Positions 1-6,940 of a stretch of DNA of 32,613 nt are shown in pieces. Location of the stretch: positions 1 through 32,613 of the forward strand of contig JADZDR010000054.1 in NCBI GenBank assembly GCA_020850945.1. The letters are read 5' to 3'. Under the pieces are notes generated by a model that was not told the DNA's origin, made no database searches, and saw nothing but the letters and a program-made list of their open reading frames with translations. Positions within the stretch are counted from its first letter, which is position 1; the number at the start of each line of letters is the position of its first letter. A program made the position numbers and the translations under genes. This stretch comes from Acidimicrobiia bacterium (GTDB lineage: Bacteria > Actinomycetota > Acidimicrobiia > UBA2766).

Positions 1-96
1 GCAGCAGCCCACCCCGAACGCTTCACCAAACGACCCACCCCACCCAAGGTCCCCACCAAAGCCTGGATCAACCGACCATCCATCCAAACCAGCTAG
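1..96 (+). CDS. IS3-family transposase (OrfB), C-terminal 31 residues
   Basis: The frame is open from the first base and stops at TAG 94-96, giving 31 residues. It contains AHPERF, then a Pro-rich RPTPPKVPT stretch and AWINRP. This pattern (HPERF, P-rich, W-I-N-x-P) is what I know from the extreme C-terminus of actinobacterial IS3-family OrfB transposases, after the DDE integrase core. The catalytic domain lies outside the window. It is on the opposite strand from the orfA remnant near 1400-1525, so they are different insertions or a rearranged copy. Confidence 0.55.
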   Translation, partial: AAAHPERFTKRPTPPKVPTKAWINRPSIQTS

Positions 97-132
97 AACT
101 CCGGCAATCACCTATTGACAGGTTCCGCGCCA
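1..132 (+). mobile_element. 3' end of an IS3-family insertion sequence (partial, cut by the window edge)
   Basis: The first 96 bases encode the C-terminus of an IS3-type transposase. Shortly after its stop comes CACCTATTGACAGGTTCCG (about 109-127), which I read as part of the right terminal repeat. A related sequence (CACCT, then GACAGG, then TCCCGCC) occurs at about 1567-1588 beside an IS3 orfA remnant. The exact outer end is a guess based on the CA at 131-132 and no target duplication could be verified. Confidence 0.45.
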
Positions 133-906
133 ACATCGCCAATTGATGGGCAACGAACATCTCTGATCGAGTCTCGGAATGCGCTTGTAACAGATCCAAC
201 GACCCGCGTTGAGACTTACCCTGATCAAGGTGTGACATTCTACGTGAATGGAGAGGGGAACTGTGAGTCACTGCGCGCAACAGCGGACGTCAAGGCCCTC
301 AGCACCACCTCTGATGTCACGATTGTCGAGTGGGATATCTCCTCTGAATGCCACATAGGGTCGGTCCATGTGGACAAGTTGTCCCAGGAGGCATTTCGCC
401 AGAGCCAGGGTTATGGCGAGGGCGATGAACAACTCACTCGAACAGACCCGGCTGCGAACGCATTCCCCGCGGGTGCCGTGGCCCAGCCGCACCTCACTTA
501 CGGCAACTACATTCATTCGTCCCAGACGGTACAAGATGTGGTGAATATTGACGTCGCCAAGCTTCGCAGCCACACAGACAGAAACTGGAATGGTTCCTGC
601 ACTTGGTGGAAGCACTTACGCGCTGTCTCATCCACAAGTATGTCTTGGAACCACCCGTACAAGCCTGGTATCGTCGGAGCGTGGGAGGGATGTGGGATCT
701 TCTATATATACTCACTCGCTGCATCCAACTATCATTCAGATTGGTTATGGTGCAATTTCGGTAGTGGATGGCAAGAGATGTGGCTGGCCAACTGGCACTA
801 CTCTTGGGCAAGTGGAGACTGGCTGACGTCCTTTTTCCAGAACGTCAGCTGCCCTGGAACACACATGTCAACGGCTTCTTGGACGAATACCAATCCCGAT
901 GGCTAA
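115..906 (+). CDS. Trp- and Cys-containing hypothetical protein, probably 5'-truncated
   Basis: I do not recognise this protein. The frame is open from the transposase stop at 96 to TAA at 904-906. The only early start codon is TTG 115, which lies inside the presumed IS terminus and has no ribosome site, so the original N-terminus has probably been lost to the insertion. The visible 263 residues have no signal peptide or membrane segment. The C-terminal third is rich in aromatic residues, including WLWCNFGSGW and WLANWHYSW, with Cys residues at intervals, which would suit an exported disulfide-containing protein. Base composition is visibly lower in G+C than the rest of the window and the codons are more mixed (TCT, ACA, AAT are common), which suggests recent transfer. 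Function is unknown. Confidence 0.55.
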   Translation: MTGSAPTSPIDGQRTSLIESRNALVTDPTTRVETYPDQGVTFYVNGEGNCESLRATADVKALSTTSDVTIVEWDISSECHIGSVHVDKLSQEAFRQSQGYGEGDEQLTRTDPAANAFPAGAVAQPHLTYGNYIHSSQTVQDVVNIDVAKLRSHTDRNWNGSCTWWKHLRAVSSTSMSWNHPYKPGIVGAWEGCGIFYIYSLAASNYHSDWLWCNFGSGWQEMWLANWHYSWASGDWLTSFFQNVSCPGTHMSTASWTNTNPDG

Positions 907-944
907 CATGACGGCGAGGTCAGGAGGTCGGGAGGCCAAGTAGG

Positions 945-1325
945 ATGCTGAAAGTGCTCCATTGCGTCGAGATCATCGCGGCTCTTGGGACGGTTCTCTC
1001 CGCGGTTGTCGCCTTGGTCGAAGTCTGTTCTGACGACACCCTTGGTTGGCCGAGTCCGGGGAGTGTGATCATCGTCGTTCTCTTTGTAGTCGGAGTGGCA
1101 GCAGTGGCGATGGGTTCTTGGGGAGCCCGATCCTCAAGACATCTTGTTGCAGGTATTGGATTCCTCGTGGGTGCCGTCACGCCGACATTCTTCTTCTACT
1201 TGGGGAACATCCTGCTCATACTGGTCGCCATTGCAGAGCTGGTCCTCTGGGTGCGGCAGAGGTGGACACACAGCCAGGACGGCGACACCGCCCGCTTGAG
1301 TACTGAGCGTCACCCGGAATCGTGA
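945..1325 (+). CDS. Small hypothetical membrane protein (126 aa)
   Basis: ATG 945 follows a purine-rich GGAGG-type stretch (GGAGGTCGGGAGG at about 921-935). The protein has three or four hydrophobic segments: about residues 5-27, 40-58, 66-88 and 85-103, then a charged, polar C-terminal tail from WVRQRW onward. I see no enzymatic motif and cannot assign a family. It lies 38 nt after the Trp-rich ORF, shares its orientation and its less GC-biased codon use, and probably arrived with it. Both genes lie between two IS3 remnants. Confidence 0.6.
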   Translation: MLKVLHCVEIIAALGTVLSAVVALVEVCSDDTLGWPSPGSVIIVVLFVVGVAAVAMGSWGARSSRHLVAGIGFLVGAVTPTFFFYLGNILLILVAIAELVLWVRQRWTHSQDGDTARLSTERHPES

Positions 1326-1399
1326 AGGCTTCGCCGACGCTCATCGGGTCGTCTCCTTCACCCAGAGGACCACGGATCATTTGAGGACATCACGCAAAG

Positions 1400-1525
1400 T
1401 GGGCCTTCGACCTCACCGCGGGCGATCTCGTCCTTGGCCGCCCAGTTTCCCAACGTCTGCGGCTTGATCCCCAGATCCCGAGCCACCTGAGCGATCGACT
1501 TCTCGGTCTCCCTGACTATCCGCAC
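1400..1525 (-). pseudogene. IS3-family orfA (helix-turn-helix) remnant
   Basis: On the minus strand the frame reads VRIVRETEKSIAQVARDLGI, followed by KPQTLGNWAAKDEIARGE. This is the N-terminal helix-turn-helix of IS3 OrfA (HTH_Tnp_1), where the family shows 'AVRLVRE..KSIAQVARDLGI...TLGNWV'. The usual N-terminal start is not recognisable just upstream, and after about residue GEVEGP the similarity ends and the frame runs into unrelated sequence. OrfB is absent. It is therefore a decayed fragment, not an active transposon. Confidence 0.65.
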
Positions 1526-1740
1526 CGCGCCGACGCCTTCACCACCGCCTGGACACGCATCTGCACCCTCACCTGACAGGCGTCTCCCGCCGCCGGCACC
1601 CCGAAATCTTCGCCTCCGCGCAAGCACGACGCGGGCACAGACCCCCCAGGGCCGCACCTCGAAGCCGCCAACTCACGCCACACCACCACAACTGACCCCA
1701 CCACAGCCCGAGGGACTACCTCAAAGTCGCAGGCACACCC
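1526..1740. other. Non-coding IS-associated sequence beside the truncated propeller gene
   Basis: With 1326-1399 this is the longest stretch without an intact gene. It holds the region that would lie upstream of the orfA remnant. CACCTGACAGG at about 1567-1577 resembles the presumed IS terminus at the left edge (CACCTATTGACAGG). A second possible element end, reading TGTGCCTGCGACTTTGAGG on the minus strand at about 1720-1738, sits right before the point where propeller-like sequence begins. I cannot decide which is the true boundary. Confidence 0.35.
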
Positions 1741-1779
1741 GCGACGACAGCCTCGTATCCGTACTGGGCGACGAAGCTC

Positions 1780-2598
1780 GTGGCGGGCGGCACGATCGGT
1801 GGCATCATCGGATCCTCGTCTGCGGACGTAGCCACGCGGCGCGTCTACGTCGGCACGGCGGCGGGGGAGGATCCGCTCCGCCCCCGGCAGCCGACCATGC
1901 ACGCCCTCGACATGGACACGGGCGAGGTCGTGTGGCAGTCGCGGTCTTCCGACTTCCTCACACGCGACTGGACGGCAGGGCCGACGACCGGTGTGAACGA
2001 CGTCGCCTTCTTCGGGAGCGCGACCACCGCCACGCTACGGGGTATGCGCTCTGCAGACGGGACGGAGCTGTTCATGCGGCCGGTAGCCACGGGGATAAGC
2101 GCGATCGCGTCGCCGCCTGTCGTCGTCGACGGGACGCTCGTGGTCGGCACGGGCATCGGGTCCCTCACCGGTGAGGCCGGCAGCCTGTCGGACATGACTG
2201 CGGCTCTGGCCTCGGACATCGTGGCGCTGTGCGTGCCGGGATCCCCGGACTGCCCCGACGACAGGGGTGTGGAACTGGAGTTGCGTGGAGCCCACCGTTC
2301 CCTCCTGGACGACGCCGTCGCAGGTGACCTCGAAGTCGAGCCGGGCCTGCTCGGTCCGCGCGTCCGCGTGGCGGGAACCTTCGTTCACAATGGAGATCCC
2401 GTCGTGATCGACGTCACCTGCCTTCTCAGTTGCGGGGGCAGCCTGCGTGTCGGCAGTACGAGGATCCCGATCCGGCTCGCGGCCCTGCGCGACTGGGGTC
2501 AGATGCCCGACATGGCTCGGTTCTCGGGAACCTGGACGGACACGTCGACTCTCCCGTGGAGCACGACGACGTTCGATGTCACGGTCCGCGAGAGTTGA
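1780..2598 (+). CDS. PQQ-like beta-propeller protein, 5'-truncated
   Basis: The frame contains a PQQ/PVADH-type repeat: after RVYVGTA comes MHALDMDTGEVVWQ, the hallmark 'ALD..TG..vW' strand. It is followed by glycine-rich repeats (PPVVVDGTLVVGTG) and a C-terminal region with Cys pairs (CVPGSPDC, CLLSCGG) that I do not recognise. The frame is open upstream to about 1696 and reads sensible propeller-like residues (ASYPYWATKLVAGG) from about 1750, so GTG 1780 is only the first start codon left. A complete propeller needs several more repeats and normally a signal peptide. The missing 5' part coincides with IS3 remnants, so this is probably an insertion or deletion product. It converges on copZ with a gap of three bases. 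Confidence 0.6.
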   Translation: MAGGTIGGIIGSSSADVATRRVYVGTAAGEDPLRPRQPTMHALDMDTGEVVWQSRSSDFLTRDWTAGPTTGVNDVAFFGSATTATLRGMRSADGTELFMRPVATGISAIASPPVVVDGTLVVGTGIGSLTGEAGSLSDMTAALASDIVALCVPGSPDCPDDRGVELELRGAHRSLLDDAVAGDLEVEPGLLGPRVRVAGTFVHNGDPVVIDVTCLLSCGGSLRVGSTRIPIRLAALRDWGQMPDMARFSGTWTDTSTLPWSTTTFDVTVRES

Positions 2599-2601
2599 AC
2601 C

Positions 2602-2817
2602 TCAGCCTGCGACACCGACGACGGCGTAGCCCGCGGAGTCGATCGCGGTCCTGAATGCGGACTCGTCCACGGGGTCGTCGCCGACGACTGCCACTTCACC
2701 CGTGGCGAGGTCGACGTCGACACCGGTCACACCCGCGACCCCGCCCACGGCGTCCTTCACCTTCTGCACGCAGTGGTTGCAGCTCATGCCTTCCACGCGA
2801 AACGTCACAGTGGCCAT
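2602..2817 (-). CDS. copZ: Copper chaperone CopZ (heavy-metal-associated domain)
   Basis: This is a 71-residue single HMA domain. The metal-binding loop MSCNHC (Cys13, Cys16) follows the first beta strand VTFRVEG, and the ferredoxin-like fold is completed by VTGVDVDLATGEVAVVGD and a C-terminal AIDSAGY. ATG 2817 was chosen because GAAGGAGC stands at the right distance and the HMA fold starts at once; a longer frame exists upstream but is not needed. Known role of the family: it carries Cu(I) in the cytoplasm to a CopA ATPase, which is encoded about 4 kb away at 7011. A palindromic CsoR-type operator lies about 46 bp upstream. Confidence 0.93.
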   Translation of the reverse strand: MATVTFRVEGMSCNHCVQKVKDAVGGVAGVTGVDVDLATGEVAVVGDDPVDESAFRTAIDSAGYAVVGVAG

Positions 2818-2859
2818 GCGAAGCTCCTTCGGCTTGGGATGGAGACCGACGATTGCTTC

Positions 2860-2879
2860 AGCATACCCCCATAGGGTAT
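2860..2879 (-). promoter_or_regulatory. Putative CsoR operator overlapping the copZ -10 element
   Basis: ATACCCCCATAGGGTAT at 2863-2879 is an inverted repeat (ATACCC / GGGTAT, five-base centre) of the kind known for CsoR sites. On the minus strand TATGCT (2865-2860) is a plausible -10 box overlapping it, so bound CsoR would block copZ transcription. The csoR/copA intergenic region has a related site. Confidence 0.6.
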
Positions 2880-2905
2880 TTGGATCGGCATGGGCCAGTC
2901 GGGAA

Positions 2906-4114
2906 TCAGGATCCGGCGATGGCCTCCATCTGCGCGAACATGGCGGCGAGGTCGGGAGGCGCGCTGTCGCCCGGGTCGGGTATGCCGGCTGCGGCGTAGA
3001 TCGCATCCGTGACGGACCGCATCCGTTCGATGTTCTTCTCGAAGCCGGGCAGGCCGTTAGTGATGAAGGAGACGACGAGTCCGTACTCGGGATCGCAGAA
3101 GGCCGTCGAGGACGAGTGGCCGGAATGACCCACGGACCGGAACGAGGCGCGGGGCCCGAAGTCCGCGCCCTGCACGATGAAGCCGAGACCCCAGGGGGGT
3201 TCGTCCCCCCACTTCGGGTGCGGGATGCCGATCGAGGCGAGGTGGTCTACCACGCCGACGCGGTGCACGGAGGTGATCGCCTCCACCGTCTGCTCGGACA
3301 GGATGCGCACTCCGTCCCGTTCGCCCCGGCCGAGGATCATCTCGTAGAAGCGGCCGAGCTCGCGGGCGGGACCGCGTCCGCATCCACCCGGCGAGATCCA
3401 CCGCAAGCCCGCCTCGGTGTTGAGGTGGGGGAGGTCGAAGACGGGCCGGAGCGGATGGCCTTCGGGCAACTTGCAGCCGATGTGGGCCACCCGGTCACGC
3501 AGCTCCTCTAGTCGGTCGGGTGGGATGCCGAGGTGACAGCTCGTCATGCCGAGCGGCCCGAAGATCTCCTCTTCGACGAATCGGTCGATGCGGCGGCCGT
3601 CCACGGCCTCGACGAGCGCACCGAGCGCGACCCAGCCGGCGGTCGCGTGGTACACGGCGGCCGCGCCCGGTTCGTGCAGGGCGGGACTCCCCACGACCTG
3701 CTCGACGAGCTCGTTCCAGGTCGCGGGCATGCCGGCGAGGTCGGCGAAGGGGAACCCGCCGCGGTGCGTCAGGACGTGACGGATCGTCGCCTCCTCCTTG
3801 CCCGACATGAAGTCGGGGATGTAGCGCCGGATCCGATCGTCGAGGGAGACGAGGCCGCGCTCCCAGAGGATCGCGACGGCGGTGGCCGTGATCGGCTTCG
3901 ACGAAGAGAACCAGAGGGTGAGGGTGTCGGGTTGCATCGCCGTCCCTGCACGAGCCTCCCCACCCGCCGCGTCCACGACGGGACGGCTGTCGCGGGAGAT
4001 GTAGAGCTGCCACCCGTCATGGAGATCCGGCTGGCCGGCCTCGATGTCCGCGAGAAGCCCTTCGAGTGCCTGCGCAGAGAACCCCGACGCTCCCGGATCC
4101 GATTCGAACTGCAT
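2906..4114 (-). CDS. Serine hydrolase, beta-lactamase/esterase (class C-like) family
   Basis: 402 residues. The nucleophile motif SSSK (Ser70-x-x-Lys73, within LWFSSSKPIT) is followed by a Tyr-containing second motif YHAT (Tyr154) and a C-terminal GHSGHSS that replaces the KTG/HTG triad. This is the beta-lactamase/D-Ala-D-Ala peptidase/EstB-like fold, in which many members are esterases. No signal peptide is seen, so a cytoplasmic esterase is likely. ATG 4114 is preferred because AGGGGG precedes it by about six bases; an in-frame ATG at 4213 would add 33 unconserved-looking residues and lacks a ribosome site. The gene is divergent from the acyl-CoA dehydrogenase at 4246. Substrate unknown. 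Confidence 0.85.
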   Translation of the reverse strand: MQFESDPGASGFSAQALEGLLADIEAGQPDLHDGWQLYISRDSRPVVDAAGGEARAGTAMQPDTLTLWFSSSKPITATAVAILWERGLVSLDDRIRRYIPDFMSGKEEATIRHVLTHRGGFPFADLAGMPATWNELVEQVVGSPALHEPGAAAVYHATAGWVALGALVEAVDGRRIDRFVEEEIFGPLGMTSCHLGIPPDRLEELRDRVAHIGCKLPEGHPLRPVFDLPHLNTEAGLRWISPGGCGRGPARELGRFYEMILGRGERDGVRILSEQTVEAITSVHRVGVVDHLASIGIPHPKWGDEPPWGLGFIVQGADFGPRASFRSVGHSGHSSSTAFCDPEYGLVVSFITNGLPGFEKNIERMRSVTDAIYAAAGIPDPGDSAPPDLAAMFAQMEAIAGS

Positions 4115-4245
4115 GCGGTCCCCCTGTTCGACGCCGGCTGCAGATCTTGAATGATCGACCGGGGAGCCGTGGTGGCGCCAGTCGGACAGAGCCTTCTCTG
4201 ACACGTCTGTCATAGAAGGCTAGGATCCCGCCGAGGGGGTCGTGG

Positions 4246-5325
4246 ATGGATCTCGAGTACACCGAAGACCAGGCGGCCTTGCGCGACGCCGCGCGGGACG
4301 TGCTCACGCGCGAGTGCCCGATCTCTCTCGTGCGCCAGGTGTTCGAAGGCAGCGCGGACAGCGCCGGCCTGTGGGCGACTCTCGTCGACCTCGGCTGGCC
4401 TGCCCTGCTCGTCCCCGAGGACGACGGCGGACTCGGGCTCTCGTTCGTCGAAGTGGCCATCGTCCTCGAGGAGATGGGCCGGGTTCTCGCGCCCGGGCCC
4501 TACCTCACGACCGAGACGCATCTCATCCCCGGCCTCCTGCACGTCGCAGACGAGACGCACCGCAAGGAGCTTCTCGAGGCGGCAGTCGCCGGATCCCTCA
4601 CGGCGACACTCGCGACCGGGGATGCAGAGGCGAGGCATGAGAACGGCGGGTGGACCCTCGCCGGTTCGGCCACGAACATCCTCTCCGGCGCCGATGTCTC
4701 GCATCACCTCGTCCCGGCACGAACGGAGGGCGGGACGGCGCTCTTCCTCGTTCCCGTCGACGAAGCCGTCGTGACGACCGTGCACGCGGTGGACAGCACA
4801 AGATCGCTCGCGCACGCCCGCTACGAGGATGCCGCCTTGGGGGACGATTCGCTCCTCACAGGGCCGGACCTCGCCCCGCGAGTCCTCGACGAGATCGAGC
4901 TCGCAGCCACGTTGGGGCTCTCCGCAGAGAGCCTCGGGTCGTGCGAGCAGATGTTGGCGATGACGCTGCAGTACGCGAAGGAACGCGAGCAGTTCGAGCG
5001 ACCAATCGGCTCGTTCCAGGCGATCAAGCACAAGCTCGCCGACATGCTCGTCGCCTGTGAGCGTGCCAACGCCCTCGTCTACTTCGCGGCCCTCACACTC
5101 GCCGAAGATGACGAGCGTCGTGAGATAGCGGTCCACATGGCCAAAGCCGGGGTGGGGGAGTGCCAGCGGCTCGTGATGAAGGAGAGCCTGCAGATCCACG
5201 GTGGCATCGGGTACACGTGGGAGCACGACCTGCACCTCTACGTGCGGCGCGTGAAGACGAGCGAGGTGCTCTTCGGTGATTCCCGCGATCACCTTCGCCG
5301 GGTCGCCGACCTCCTCTCGCTCTGA
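4246..5325 (+). CDS. Acyl-CoA dehydrogenase (FadE-type, 359 aa)
   Basis: It has the acyl-CoA dehydrogenase layout: an N-terminal helical domain (MDLEYTEDQ..LRD), a beta middle domain (about residues 120-210) and a C-terminal helical domain with YAKEREQFERPIGSFQAIKH (about 244-263) and IHGGIGYTWEHDLHLY (about 325-340). FAD-linked oxidation of an acyl-CoA to the 2-enoyl-CoA is expected. It is shorter than the usual 380-400 residues and lacks the C-terminal 'GGT.EIQ' segment of the two dehydrogenases at 9811 and 13498, so it resembles the smaller partner in actinobacterial heteromeric FadE pairs. GAGGGGG precedes ATG 4246, and TAGGAT at 4221-4226 is a plausible -10 box. Two palindromes follow the gene. 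Confidence 0.88.
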   Translation: MDLEYTEDQAALRDAARDVLTRECPISLVRQVFEGSADSAGLWATLVDLGWPALLVPEDDGGLGLSFVEVAIVLEEMGRVLAPGPYLTTETHLIPGLLHVADETHRKELLEAAVAGSLTATLATGDAEARHENGGWTLAGSATNILSGADVSHHLVPARTEGGTALFLVPVDEAVVTTVHAVDSTRSLAHARYEDAALGDDSLLTGPDLAPRVLDEIELAATLGLSAESLGSCEQMLAMTLQYAKEREQFERPIGSFQAIKHKLADMLVACERANALVYFAALTLAEDDERREIAVHMAKAGVGECQRLVMKESLQIHGGIGYTWEHDLHLYVRRVKTSEVLFGDSRDHLRRVADLLSL

Positions 5326-5382
5326 CGCCCGGCCCGGCCGCAACGCCGACGGCGCCACGCGAGCCGGGGGCGTGAAGCGCGC

Positions 5383-5430
5383 CCTCTGGGTACCTGAGCG
5401 GCGATATATCGCCGCTCAGGTACCCAGAGG
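5383..5430. repeat. 48-bp perfect palindrome (copy 1, complete)
   Basis: Bases 5383-5406 are exactly reverse-complementary to 5407-5430, with no spacer. The half begins CCTCTGGGTACC and the axis lies in GATATATC. The first half plus two flanking bases (5381-5406) recurs identically at 32588-32613, the last bases of the window. It lies between the acyl-CoA dehydrogenase and the TMEM175-like gene. It has no U-tract, so a plain intrinsic terminator is not obvious, though the transcript would form a very long hairpin. Confidence 0.9.
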
Positions 5431-5434
5431 CGGT

Positions 5435-5462
5435 GTTAGCCCCGATGGATCGGGGCTAACCT
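5435..5462 (+). promoter_or_regulatory. Second palindrome overlapping a -10 element of the TMEM175-like gene
   Basis: GTTAGCCCCGAT (5435-5446) and ATCGGGGCTAAC (5449-5460) form a perfect 12-bp inverted repeat with a two-base centre, four bases after the 48-bp palindrome. TAACCT at 5457-5462 fits an actinobacterial -10 box nine bases before ATG 5472. The repeat could thus be an operator over the promoter of a nearly leaderless mRNA. Function is inferred from position only. Confidence 0.5.
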
Positions 5463-5471
5463 GCCGTCGCT

Positions 5472-6131
5472 ATGGCGAGACGATCCGCGCAGGACACCGA
5501 GCGTGCGATCTACGGGCGCGACGTCACCGAGTTCGACCGAACCGTCGCATTCTCCGACGGTGTGTTCGCCGTCGCGATCACGATCCTCGTGCTCGGCCTC
5601 GAGGTACCCGAGATCACACCGGACACCGATGTCTGGACCGAGCTGGTGGAGCTGGCACCGCAGTTCGCGAGCTACCTCATCAGCTTCGTGGTCATAGGTG
5701 GCTACTGGATCCAGAACCACCGATTCGTGAGCCGCCTCGCGACGATGAGCTACGCCTACATCGTCTGGACACTCGGTTTCCTGCTCGGCATCTCGCTCAT
5801 CTCGTTCGGTACGCGGTTCGTGGGCGCCAACGCGGAGGCGCCGGGTGCGATCACGGTGTATGCGATCCTCATCGCCTACGTGAGCTTCATGGAGGGCATC
5901 GGCCGCCACATCGCATACCGTGACGGGCTCTTTCGTGACATGCCGGGCTTGCGTAAGGAGCGTTTTGACGTCTTGTGCGACTGGATCCCGGGCCTGGTCT
6001 TCCTGCTTTCGATCCCCCTTGCCTTCCTCATCGGTTCGAATGCAACCTTCGTCTGGCTCGCGACGTGGCCGGCCATGGCCGTCGCGGCGCGGTTCGAACC
6101 GGGCAAAGAGACGGAGGAGGAGGCGAATTGA
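5472..6131 (+). CDS. TMEM175 (DUF1211)-like membrane protein
   Basis: 219 residues with about six hydrophobic segments. The signature is FSDGVFAVAITILVLGLEVP at about residues 27-46, matching the 'FSDGVFAIAITLLVL' first helix of TMEM175 channels. Later segments include FASYLISFVVIGGYW (about 75-89), YIVWTLGFLLGISLI, ITVYAILIAYVSF and LVFLLSIPLAFLIG. Bacterial one-repeat TMEM175 proteins form tetrameric cation channels, often K+-conducting, so ion transport in the cytoplasmic membrane is likely. No ribosome site precedes ATG 5472; see the -10 box at 5457. Its TGA overlaps the TTG start of the pyrophosphatase gene, so the two are co-translated. Confidence 0.87.
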   Translation: MARRSAQDTERAIYGRDVTEFDRTVAFSDGVFAVAITILVLGLEVPEITPDTDVWTELVELAPQFASYLISFVVIGGYWIQNHRFVSRLATMSYAYIVWTLGFLLGISLISFGTRFVGANAEAPGAITVYAILIAYVSFMEGIGRHIAYRDGLFRDMPGLRKERFDVLCDWIPGLVFLLSIPLAFLIGSNATFVWLATWPAMAVAARFEPGKETEEEAN

Positions 6132-6610
6132 GGATCGAGGCCGTAATCGAGGTGCCCCAGGGGAGCCGCAACAAGTACGAGATGGACCACGACACGGGGC
6201 GGGTCTGGCTCGACCGCACCCTGTTCACGGCGACGGCATATCCAGCCGACTACGGGTTCGTGCCCGAGACGCTGGCCGAGGACGGCGACCCGCTCGACGT
6301 CCTCGTGCTACTCGACGCACCCACCTTCCCCGGCTGTCACATCTGGGTCCGTCCCGTCGCCGTGTTCTGGATGCGGGACGAGGCCGGTCCGGATGCCAAG
6401 GTCCTGTGTGTGCCCGACGCCGACCCGCGCAAGCAGCACATCCAGGATCTCGCCGACCTACCCGATCACCTCCCGGCGGAGATCGAGCACTTCTTCGAGG
6501 TCTACAAGGACCTCGAACCGCACAAGAGCACGGAGACGCGTGGCTGGCAGGGAAGGGACGCCGCTATCACCGCGATCGAGGACGCGTTGGGGAGATACGA
6601 GTCCTCCTGA
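6128..6610 (+). CDS. ppa: Inorganic pyrophosphatase (family I)
   Basis: 160 residues, the usual length of actinobacterial family I enzymes. It opens RIEAVIEVPQGSRNKYE, has YPADYGFVPETLAEDGDPLD (about 39-58) with the metal-binding Asp cluster, then KVLCVPDADPR and HFFEVYKDLE. It hydrolyses PPi to phosphate in the cytoplasm. The start is TTG 6128: it overlaps the preceding stop (TTGA), has GGAGGAGG a few bases upstream, and gives the N-terminus expected from homologues. Longer frames begin inside the TMEM175-like gene and are not credible. The stop lies inside a hairpin shared with the convergent csoR. Confidence 0.94.
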   Translation: MRIEAVIEVPQGSRNKYEMDHDTGRVWLDRTLFTATAYPADYGFVPETLAEDGDPLDVLVLLDAPTFPGCHIWVRPVAVFWMRDEAGPDAKVLCVPDADPRKQHIQDLADLPDHLPAEIEHFFEVYKDLEPHKSTETRGWQGRDAAITAIEDALGRYESS

Positions 6611-6623
6611 GGTGCCTCAGGAG
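6604..6623. terminator. Hairpin containing both convergent stop codons (ppa / csoR)
   Basis: CTCCTGAGG (6604-6612) and CCTCAGGAG (6615-6623) form a perfect nine-base-pair stem with a two-base centre. The ppa TGA (6608-6610) and the csoR stop (complement of 6617-6619) both lie inside the stem. It could serve as a bidirectional terminator, but no T-run follows on either side. Confidence 0.45.
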
Positions 6624-6898
6624 CGGACGAGCCGTTCCACGGCAGCCATCGCCTCGGCGATCTTCTCGGAACCCGCCGCCTCACCCTGGGCTACGGCGCT
6701 GCGCACACATGTCTCCATGTGATCGTCGAGGAGGCCGATGGCGACCTTCTGCAGGGCACGTGTCACCGACGAGATCTGTGTGAGGATGTCTATGCAGTAG
6801 GTGTCGGCATCGACCATCCGCTGCAGGCCTCGGACCTGCCCCTCGATGCGCCGCAGGCGCACGAGGTAGTCCTCCTTGTCCGTGGTGTAGCCGGGCAT
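6617..6898 (-). CDS. csoR: Copper-sensing transcriptional repressor CsoR
   Basis: 93 residues, all-helical. The Cu(I) ligands of the CsoR fingerprint are present: Cys35 (in DADTYCIDIL), His60 and Cys64 (in DDHMETCV), in a spacing identical to the well-studied mycobacterial protein, with RLRRIEGQVRGL upstream. ATG 6898 has GAGGAGC in front of it; an in-frame start 16 codons earlier would lie nearer the promoter and add no conserved sequence. Known role: the tetramer binds operator DNA without copper and leaves it on Cu(I) binding. It is divergent from the copper ATPase at 7011 and probably controls that gene, itself and copZ. A possible -10 box on the minus strand is TAGGCT (6936-6931). Confidence 0.95.
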   Translation of the reverse strand: MPGYTTDKEDYLVRLRRIEGQVRGLQRMVDADTYCIDILTQISSVTRALQKVAIGLLDDHMETCVRSAVAQGEAAGSEKIAEAMAAVERLVRS

Positions 6899-6940
6899 GG
6901 GTTGCTCCTCGGGTTGGGCGGTCTCGGACCAGCCTAGCAC

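Noticed and set aside
4115-4213. 33-residue N-terminal extension of the serine hydrolase from ATG 4213
   Set aside because: No ribosome site and no signal peptide; ATG 4114 has AGGGGG. The longer form cannot be fully excluded.
5383-5430. The long palindrome as a simple intrinsic terminator
   Set aside because: There is no T-run, the symmetry includes the axis with no loop, and a second copy half lies inside a coding sequence; a repeat element is more likely.
6030-6050. GGTTCGAAT, which resembles a tRNA T-loop
   Set aside because: It is in the coding frame of the TMEM175-like protein (IGSNAT) and no cloverleaf arms can be built around it.
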